Below, piece by piece: positions 52,340 through 57,603 of a stretch of 57,603 nucleotides of DNA; positions within the stretch are counted from its first letter, which is position 1, and the number at the start of each line of letters is the position of its first letter. The position numbers and the translations under genes were made by a program. Below the pieces are notes generated by a model. The model was given only the letters and a program-made list of their open reading frames with translations. It had not been told where the DNA came from and did not search any database. Source of the stretch: DAOTWA01 sp034435955 (lineage in GTDB: Bacteria; Chloroflexota; Anaerolineae; Anaerolineales; Anaerolineaceae); contig DAOTWA010000072.1 of NCBI GenBank assembly GCA_034435955.1, positions 1 through 57,603 of the forward strand, written 5' to 3'.

Positions 52340-53683
52340 TCACCACACCCTTTCCAGTTGCGGATTGTCGGTCGCTCGGCGGCCCACCTTAGCCATGTCC
52401 ACCCATTCACCGTGCACGCGTATGCGCACCACATCAGCGGTGAAATCCGTAACCGTTGGGCCGTGGTTGTCGAACAAGGCGCTGCCCACGGCGTAGATAT
52501 CCACCGGCACTCCCAGCCGCTCGAAACGCTGTATTTTTTCAGGATTGAAGCCGCCCGAGACCACGATTTTGACCGCCCGGCAGTATTCGCGCGCCCGCTC
52601 GATCCAACGCGCTGGCAGACCCCAGCTTTCCCAGGCGTTGTCCAGCGCCTGGCGAACCAGGAAGACCAGTCGCGGGTTGACGCCCAGATCCAGGTCTGGA
52701 TCGCCCAGCGGGGGGACGGAAACGTCGCGCACGGATGCGCTGGTGTCCAGCCGTACGCCGTACAAACGATAGCGGTTGGCTTCGCTCTCGTCACCCGCTT
52801 CGACCAGCTCCCGATAACGGTCGAACATGGCCCGGCACACTTCCAGTGAATCGCGCACGCAGTCGTTGTTGAAATCCACCAGGGCGATGCGCGGTATGGA
52901 GGGTGGAATCACGCGGGCAAAGGCCAGCATGGCCTCGGGCGTGTCCCCCAGGAAACTTGCGATGGCCGCGTGAGCCACCGTGCCGCCGCCGTAACCGCCC
53001 CACCAGTCGCCTTGAGCGTCGGTGGAGATGAAAGGCCCCAGTTTCTCGGCATAATCCAGGTTGAAACGCTGCACGGCGATGTTGTACGCATAACCGTCGG
53101 CGGCCTGAACCTCGTGCGCATCGAAGCGCGCCGGGAAGAACATCACCGGCTTGCCGCGGGCCGCAATGAGTGTATTGTAAACATTGGTCGCCACCCGGCT
53201 GGCGCGGGTGAGCACACCCAGCGTAGGTGTCTCGAGAATGGCGAAATCGCGGTAGCGGCCCTGCACACGCAGCACCGGCTGCACGTTCAGCGGATCGCCG
53301 TTGTAGTGCACCAGGGTGCCATCCTGGACAGCCCACACCCTTAACCGGTCATGGGTGTCCACGAAGCGCTCACCCTCCCAAACTCCGGTGCAATGGCGCA
53401 GCATGGTCAGCGCCTTATCGACGCCCACCACCACCGTCGTTTCGGGGCGGCGGGTGAACCACTGCATCTCGACCTCGAGGTCGCCGCATTGGATGCCCTC
53501 CGGCGAAACTCCCGCTGGCAATCGGTGCTGTTTGCCCTGGTACGTATACCCTTGGGCAGCCAGAGCTGACAGCATGTTGCTGATATTGACGAAATACTTG
53601 TCGGTGTACCAGCCCCGGCGCATACGTTCGATGTCCAGCTTGAACGTATCGTTGGTCAGGCGCTTCCCATCAAATATGCTCAT
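52340..53683 (-). CDS. pncB: Nicotinate phosphoribosyltransferase
   Basis: A 447-residue NAPRTase that makes nicotinate mononucleotide from nicotinate in NAD salvage. It has the N-terminal TNDTFKLDIERMRRGWYTDK segment, ARGKPVMFFPARFDAHEVQA and the phosphate-binding loop SGGFNPEKIQRFERLGVPVD. The ATG at 53683 (MSIFDGK) follows AAGGGA. Its promoter (53780-53807) overlaps a 15-bp palindrome that is also found at the nicotinamidase gene, so the two are probably co-regulated by NAD status. Confidence 0.93.
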   Translation of the reverse strand: MSIFDGKRLTNDTFKLDIERMRRGWYTDKYFVNISNMLSALAAQGYTYQGKQHRLPAGVSPEGIQCGDLEVEMQWFTRRPETTVVVGVDKALTMLRHCTGVWEGERFVDTHDRLRVWAVQDGTLVHYNGDPLNVQPVLRVQGRYRDFAILETPTLGVLTRASRVATNVYNTLIAARGKPVMFFPARFDAHEVQAADGYAYNIAVQRFNLDYAEKLGPFISTDAQGDWWGGYGGGTVAHAAIASFLGDTPEAMLAFARVIPPSIPRIALVDFNNDCVRDSLEVCRAMFDRYRELVEAGDESEANRYRLYGVRLDTSASVRDVSVPPLGDPDLDLGVNPRLVFLVRQALDNAWESWGLPARWIERAREYCRAVKIVVSGGFNPEKIQRFERLGVPVDIYAVGSALFDNHGPTVTDFTADVVRIRVHGEWVDMAKVGRRATDNPQLERVW

Positions 53684-53763
53684 TTCAGATCCCTTCACTG
53701 CGCTCTAAAGAGCGATGAACCAGCCGGCCATTTACAGCAGACACACACGGGCGACCCCAGTTC

Positions 53764-53807
53764 GTGTAATTCTGACACCAGTATAGCGGCATTCATCTCA
53801 CTGTCAA
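53764..53807 (-). promoter_or_regulatory. pncB promoter with NAD-salvage palindrome
   Basis: Minus-strand TTGACA (53802-53807), 16-bp spacer, TATACT (53780-53785). One base downstream, GTGTCAGAATTACAC (53764-53778, minus strand) fits GTGTnAnnnTnACAC, a perfect palindrome covering the expected transcription start. The same element sits at the same distance from the nicotinamidase promoter. The pattern is that of a repressor such as NrtR or NiaR, but no such gene is in the window. Confidence 0.75.
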
Positions 53808-53836
53808 GGGGTGGGGAAAATAATGCGAACAGATAT

Positions 53837-53865
53837 TTGCGTTTCTGCACCGTTTCATGTACACT
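53837..53865 (+). promoter_or_regulatory. Promoter of the diguanylate cyclase gene
   Basis: TTGCGT (53837-53842) and TACACT (53860-53865) are 17 bp apart, about 80 bp before the start codon. Confidence 0.5.
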
Positions 53866-53947
53866 AGATGCTACCGAAGGCCAGCAATATGGGAATAAAC
53901 ACGAGAGGGTTGTTCATCCGTCAATAAAGGCATCAGGGGAGGAATTC

Positions 53948-55873
53948 ATGCACTGGGTGTACACCCCAATTTTGCTCCCGCTGCTGGCATCCACTGCAGC
54001 GGCGCTGGCGCTCTCCGTGCTTTTATGGCGCCATCGTGAAGCACCCGGAGCACTTCCCCTCATGCTGGTCATGCTCAGCGCAGCCGTCTGGTCACTGGGA
54101 ACCATCCTCGAAATCATAAACCCGACCCTCGCAGGCAAGCTGGTGTGGGCGAATGTGGAATATGCCGGCATTACCCTCCTGCCAGTAGCCTGGCTGGCCT
54201 TTGCGATCGAATATTCGGGCAAAGGGGATTGGCTTACCCGCGGGCGCATTGCCGCGCTGCTCATCATCCCCTTGGTCACCAACATTTTGGTTTGGACCAA
54301 TGACTACCATGGGCTGATGCGCGCCGATATACACCTGGCCTTGGATGGCCCCTACCCTTACGTAGCCAAGGTTTACGGCCCCTGGTTCTGGATCCATACG
54401 CTGTACTCCTATACGCTCCTCCTGGTTGGCGCAGGGCTCCTTTTGCAATTTCGCGGCCGGGCAGCCGACTGGTTCTCGGGTCAGCTTCTCACCCTGATCC
54501 TGGCGATCGTCCTGCCCTGGCTGGCGAACATGCTCTACGTCTTCCAGTTGTTGCCCTTTCATTATGTGGATCTCACCCCGATCGCCTTTACCCTCTCTGG
54601 GATCCTGCTCGGTTTTGGCTTCTTTCATTACTGGCTCCTGGAGCTTGTACCGGTGGCGCGCGGTGTGGTCATCGACAATATGAGCGATGGCGTCATCGTT
54701 TTGGACAGCCACAACCGTATTTTGGACGCCAACGCTGCTTCAGCCGCCATGATCGGCAAGGCTCTCCATCAGCTCATCGGAAAGAGGGCCGAGCGGGCCC
54801 TTTCCGATTACCCCGATCTGGTCGAAAAATACCGCAACGTGTCACAGGTTCAGGGCGAGATTGTGGTCGAAAAGGGCAGCAGCAAACGCTTCATCGATAT
54901 CGTCATTTCACCGCTACAGGACCACAAGCGCCGCCTGCTCGGCCGCGTGGTGGTGCTGCGCGACATAACCGAACGCAAGCGCGCCGAGCTGGAACTGCAG
55001 GCTGCCAACGCCGCGCTGGTAGCCACCCTTGAGGCCACTGCCGACGGCATCCTGGTGGTCAATGAAAAGGGTGAGATCGTCCGTATGAACCGCAAACTGG
55101 CCGAGATGCTCCACATTCCGCTCGAAGATCTGTCAGACAACAGCCACAAGCCTGATCTGGACATGATCGTCCAGCAGCTTATCCATCCAGATACCTTTTA
55201 CCTGCTAATGGAGAAGCTGAACGCCTTCCCTGATGCCGAAAGCTATGACGTCCTTGAGTTGAAGGACGGTCGGGTGTTTGAGCGCTACTCGCGCCCGCAA
55301 CGGGTCGGCAATGTGCGCGTCGGCCGGGTGTGGAGCTTCCACGACATCACCGAGCAGCGCCGCGCTGAAGAAGAGCTGCGCTATTTGAGCTCGCACGACA
55401 TTCTCACCGGGCTGTTCAACCGCGGCTTCTTCGAGGAAGAGCTCAATCGTCTGGAAAACAGCCGCCAATTCCCCGTCAGCCTTATCCTGGCCGACGTGGA
55501 TGGCTTGAAAGCCGTCAATGACACCTACGGACACCTGGCTGGCGATAAGCTACTGCGCCAGGCGGCCGAAATCCTGCGCGCAGCCTGCCGCGCCGAAGAC
55601 GTGGTTGCGCGCATCGGCGGCGACGAATTCGGCATCCTGCTGCCCGAATCCGGCCCGCAGGTGGCCGAGAACGTGATCGAGCGCATTCAGAACATGCTGG
55701 CCATCCGCCGGGTGGGCGAAACCGAGGTGCCGCTATCGCTCTCGCTGGGTACAGCCACCGCCGAAAGCGGCGACATGCTGCGTAAGGTGGTGCGCATGGC
55801 CGATAACGCCATGTACCGCATCAAGCGCTCCAAGCCCGGCGCCCGCCCCGGCACCGGCTCGCTGGAGTTGTAA
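53948..55873 (+). CDS. 7TM-PAS-PAS-GGDEF diguanylate cyclase
   Basis: A 641-residue signalling protein that should make cyclic di-GMP. An N-terminal seven-helix sensor domain (about residues 1-220) of the 7TM histidine-kinase type has NDYHGLMRADIHL and WFWIHTLYSYTLLL. Two PAS domains follow (VIDNMSDGVIVLDSHNRIL and LEATADGILVVNEKGEIVRM), then a GGDEF domain with intact RIGGDEFGIL and DVDGLKAVNDTYGHLAGDKLL. No EAL domain is present. The ATG at 53948 is preceded by GGGGAGG; the longer frame to 53837 is part of the promoter. The signal sensed is unknown. Confidence 0.93.
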   Translation: MHWVYTPILLPLLASTAAALALSVLLWRHREAPGALPLMLVMLSAAVWSLGTILEIINPTLAGKLVWANVEYAGITLLPVAWLAFAIEYSGKGDWLTRGRIAALLIIPLVTNILVWTNDYHGLMRADIHLALDGPYPYVAKVYGPWFWIHTLYSYTLLLVGAGLLLQFRGRAADWFSGQLLTLILAIVLPWLANMLYVFQLLPFHYVDLTPIAFTLSGILLGFGFFHYWLLELVPVARGVVIDNMSDGVIVLDSHNRILDANAASAAMIGKALHQLIGKRAERALSDYPDLVEKYRNVSQVQGEIVVEKGSSKRFIDIVISPLQDHKRRLLGRVVVLRDITERKRAELELQAANAALVATLEATADGILVVNEKGEIVRMNRKLAEMLHIPLEDLSDNSHKPDLDMIVQQLIHPDTFYLLMEKLNAFPDAESYDVLELKDGRVFERYSRPQRVGNVRVGRVWSFHDITEQRRAEEELRYLSSHDILTGLFNRGFFEEELNRLENSRQFPVSLILADVDGLKAVNDTYGHLAGDKLLRQAAEILRAACRAEDVVARIGGDEFGILLPESGPQVAENVIERIQNMLAIRRVGETEVPLSLSLGTATAESGDMLRKVVRMADNAMYRIKRSKPGARPGTGSLEL

Positions 55874-55902
55874 ACTGCGCTGCTCTGGATTGGCAGAAAC
55901 GT

Positions 55903-56616
55903 TTATTCTCGGATTTCTTTCACCACCTCAATCCCGTTCAGCATCATATGATACAGAAAAACGGCGTGCATCAGATCGCCCGGGTGGGGGACTGCGCCGG
56001 TTTCCTTTGCCGTGTGCACCGGCAGATCGTAGGTCTCCACGCAATTGACCGGGACCACCACGCGCCGTTTGATCTGTCGCGCATTCGCGTCTAAGCGCAG
56101 GTGCATGGCTAGCTGGTACACGCACAGATCGGTGCAGTCGCCCACCACGATGAAGTTGTCCAGGTGAGGCTGGCTCGTGATCCATTCGTTCAGGCCGCTG
56201 TTCAAGGCTGCGTTGATCGAGTTCTTGGGTAATATGGTCATCTGGTCGAAGAACGGCAGCGCCTGAAAAGCCGCCACGGCTTCGGATTCGTGGGTCCCCC
56301 GGACGCAGTGGGCCGGGTATTGGGCGAACTCGATCGCATCCGGCTCGTGCGTGTCCTGGCTGAGCGCGATGTTGCGCACCCCCGCCCTCCAGGCTGCCTG
56401 GAACAGGCGCACGATGGGGTCGACCAGGCCGGCCACGCGCGGGCTGGCCAGCGGACCTTCATAACAGAACCCGTTGATGATGTCGACGGAAACAATCGCG
56501 CTGCGCTCCGGCGCAGGAATGGCTTCGGCCAGGCTCAATGCGGGCAGCCTGGCCAGCCAATCCTCGAGATAATCCAAAAAGGGGTGGGCCTTGTCGGCCA
56601 GAGAAATGCTCGCCAT
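55903..56616 (-). CDS. pncA: Nicotinamidase-type isochorismatase family hydrolase
   Basis: A 237-residue cysteine hydrolase. The catalytic triad is visible: Asp in SVDIINGF, Lys in LPKNSINAA and Cys in GDCTDLCVYQLAMHLR. The metal-site region reads SQDTHEPDAIEF followed by HCVRGT, which is the nicotinamidase signature rather than isochorismatase. The ATG at 56616 follows AAGGAGA; the longer frame to 56691 covers the operator. Nicotinamidase makes nicotinate, the substrate of the pncB product, and both genes carry the same palindromic operator, which supports this call. Confidence 0.82.
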   Translation of the reverse strand: MASISLADKAHPFLDYLEDWLARLPALSLAEAIPAPERSAIVSVDIINGFCYEGPLASPRVAGLVDPIVRLFQAAWRAGVRNIALSQDTHEPDAIEFAQYPAHCVRGTHESEAVAAFQALPFFDQMTILPKNSINAALNSGLNEWITSQPHLDNFIVVGDCTDLCVYQLAMHLRLDANARQIKRRVVVPVNCVETYDLPVHTAKETGAVPHPGDLMHAVFLYHMMLNGIEVVKEIRE

Positions 56617-56684
56617 CTTCGTCTCCTTAGTGTAATATGAACACTTTATCTCTGGCGAAACGAAAGCGGGTTTCCCCGCTCTTA

Positions 56685-56728
56685 GTGTCAACTTTACACC
56701 AGTATAATCGCTTTAAGGGAAAAGTCAA
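56685..56728 (-). promoter_or_regulatory. pncA promoter with NAD-salvage palindrome
   Basis: Minus-strand TTGACT (56723-56728), 16-bp spacer, TATACT (56701-56706), then GTGTAAAGTTGACAC (56685-56699) one base on. The palindrome fits GTGTnAnnnTnACAC and the stretch TATACTGGTGT is identical to that at pncB. Confidence 0.75.
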
Positions 56729-56740
56729 GGTGAATGTATT

Positions 56741-57097
56741 GTGGCCAAATTCGTACAGAATTATGACCCAAAACAGGAGCGCTGTTGGATCGCCGAGATG
56801 GATGGCGAGAACGTCGGTTCGGCCTTTCTGGTCAGAGAATCCAATCGGGTGGCCAGGCTGCGCCCATTGCTGGTTGAGCCGCGAGCGCTCGGGCCGGGCC
56901 ACGGCAAGCGCCTGGTTGACGAATGCGCACGCACCGCACGCCAGCTCGGTTACCGTCAGATGACCCTATGGACCCATGACGTGCTGAGGGTAGCCCGTCA
57001 TATTTACGAGAAAACCGGTTTTTGCCTGGTTTCGGGGGAACCGTATCATAGTTTCGGGCATGATCTTGTTGGCGAGACCTGGGAACTGGACCTGTGA
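56741..57097 (+). pseudogene. N-terminally truncated GNAT acetyltransferase
   Basis: A 118-residue frame starting with GTG. The sequence FVQNYDPKQERCWIAEMDGE through IYEKTGFCLVSGEPYHSFGHDL and WELDL at the end is very like the C-terminal half of MarR-GNAT fusion regulators. The MarR part and the first 40 or so residues of the acetyltransferase domain are missing, and an in-frame stop (TAA, 56714-56716) lies just upstream. The acetyl-CoA loop is altered to EPRALGPGHGKRLVDE. It is probably a decayed fragment, although it may still be expressed. Confidence 0.65.
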
Positions 57098-57150
57098 GGG
57101 ATGGCCTAAAACGAAAAGAAAACAGTTACAGAATAATGTACGTTATTTTT

Positions 57151-57191
57151 ATGATTCGGTTATTGACAAAGTTATGATTCGGTTATATAAT
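57151..57191 (+). promoter_or_regulatory. Consensus promoter with direct-repeat operators
   Basis: A perfect promoter: TTGACA (57163-57168), 17-bp spacer, TATAAT (57186-57191). The 13-mer ATGATTCGGTTAT occurs twice, at 57151-57163 and 57174-57186, 23 bp apart, overlapping the -35 and -10 elements. This arrangement suggests binding sites for a repressor. Confidence 0.75.
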
Positions 57192-57197
57192 GAGATC

Positions 57198-57505
57198 ACC
57201 ATAACAAACGAATCCGATTCAATCACCACCTGGCATCGCCATCTGTCCTCGGATCGAAGAAACTGAGCTCTAGAGTGGCCATAGGGGGAAAGGAGTAACG
57301 GACTACCTTTGTTATCGTTAACATAATCGAATATGGGGTTAGATTGAGGCTTAGATCCAAGATCTCTATCTGGTCGCTTTGCCTGTCAGGCTGACAGGCA
57401 GGGATCTTTGGGGAGCCAATAGCGAAACCGGCAACGTCCTATAGTCGGTTTCGCTTTTTTTTATCGTCATTCGCGCATTCCATCATCAGGAAAGGCAGGG
57501 GAATC
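57198..57505 (+). promoter_or_regulatory. Structured leader with intrinsic terminator
   Basis: About 300 bases from the expected transcription start to the next ATG, without an ORF. It has a perfect hairpin (TGCCTGTCA at 57380-57388 with TGACAGGCA at 57392-57400) inside a longer pairing of CCAAGATC and GATCTTTGG. A strong terminator follows: AGCGAAACCG (57421-57430) with CGGTTTCGCT (57446-57455) and eight T. A terminator inside a 5' leader is the layout of riboswitches and attenuators. I could not match it to a known RNA family. Confidence 0.55.
57421..57462 (+). terminator. Rho-independent terminator in a 5' leader
   Basis: A perfect 10-bp stem and a run of eight T, 44 bases upstream of the last start codon in the window. 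Confidence 0.93.
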
Positions 57506-57603
57506 ATGAAACTTTCCGCCGTTCTAAAACAGCTCGTCACCTTCTTTTATACCTTTGGACTCATGCTCGTCATCGCCGGCGTGATCCTCACCTCCGTGAA
57601 CGT
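57506..57603 (+). CDS. Membrane protein, cut by the window edge
   Basis: The first 32 codons of a gene that runs out of the window: MKLSAVLKQLVTFFYTFGLM and onward (LVIAGVILTSVNV). This is a hydrophobic signal anchor or transmembrane helix with a basic start. AGGGGA lies 5-7 bases before the ATG. The family cannot be told from this fragment. It is controlled by the strong promoter and leader upstream. Confidence 0.7.
   Translation, partial: MKLSAVLKQLVTFFYTFGLMLVIAGVILTSVN

Overview
The window looks like a chromosomal segment of a Chloroflexota bacterium, most likely Anaerolineae-like. This is an inference from gene content: a full cytochrome c maturation cluster with a cysteine-type CcmE, very large multihaem c cytochromes, many lipoproteins with Thr/Pro-rich linkers, and a phasin-PhaR pair. 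The DNA is fairly GC-rich and typical sigma70-like promoters (TTGACA-N17-TATAAT) are recognisable. No rRNA, tRNA, CRISPR array, insertion sequence or phage gene was seen.

Layout. 38-9799 (minus) is a cytochrome c maturation locus, read ccmE, ccmF, ccmH, ccmG, a zinc-ribbon CcmI-like protein, a dihaem cytochrome, ccmA, ccmB, ccmC, ccmD (56 codons), then a DUF4232-type lipoprotein. 10391-14411 (plus) encodes a membrane-anchored nonahaem cytochrome and a decahaem lipoprotein built from two tandem pentahaem/EF-hand-like units. 14490-19308 (minus) is a BMP-family nucleoside or simple-sugar ABC importer. 19674-22018 (plus) encodes a second nonahaem cytochrome overlapping a b-type cytochrome with a C-terminal c haem. 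Together the five cytochromes carry 31 CxnCH haem sites, which the ccm locus would supply. 22230-31066 holds an EF-Tu domain 2-like small protein, a BNR-repeat secreted protein, a Gfo/Idh/MocA oxidoreductase, a zinc-finger PP2C phosphatase, a GT-C-like membrane protein and an M6 metalloprotease. 31326-36588 (minus) is a complete branched-chain amino acid importer (livJ, H, M, G, F).

37246-43979 (plus) carries a small membrane protein, three lipoproteins (BNR-like, CBM9-like, LysM) and a receiver-CpaE-type ATPase. 44249-45305 is a phasin-phaR operon with two matching palindromes on its promoter. 45449-48660 encodes a class V aminotransferase and an ABC1/UbiB kinase. 48731-51684 (minus) has an unknown small protein, a YjjX-type NTPase, a LysM-M23 peptidase, an ACP-like protein without its serine, and a YcgN-type cysteine-cluster protein. 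51841-56616 holds an HD-domain protein, nicotinate phosphoribosyltransferase, a 7TM-PAS-PAS-GGDEF protein and a nicotinamidase-type hydrolase. The end has a truncated GNAT gene and a strong promoter with a structured leader ahead of a gene cut by the window edge.

The most useful new observations are regulatory. The two NAD-salvage genes share a 15-bp palindrome placed identically over their promoters. The phasin-phaR promoter carries two near-identical 11-bp palindromes 21 bp apart. Two importer operons share a CRP/FNR-like site. Two long 5' leaders (about 41066-41354 and 57198-57505) look structured and match no RNA family I can name. Among proteins, the tandem decahaem lipoprotein and the cytochrome b/nonahaem c pair are the best candidates for an undescribed electron-transfer system.
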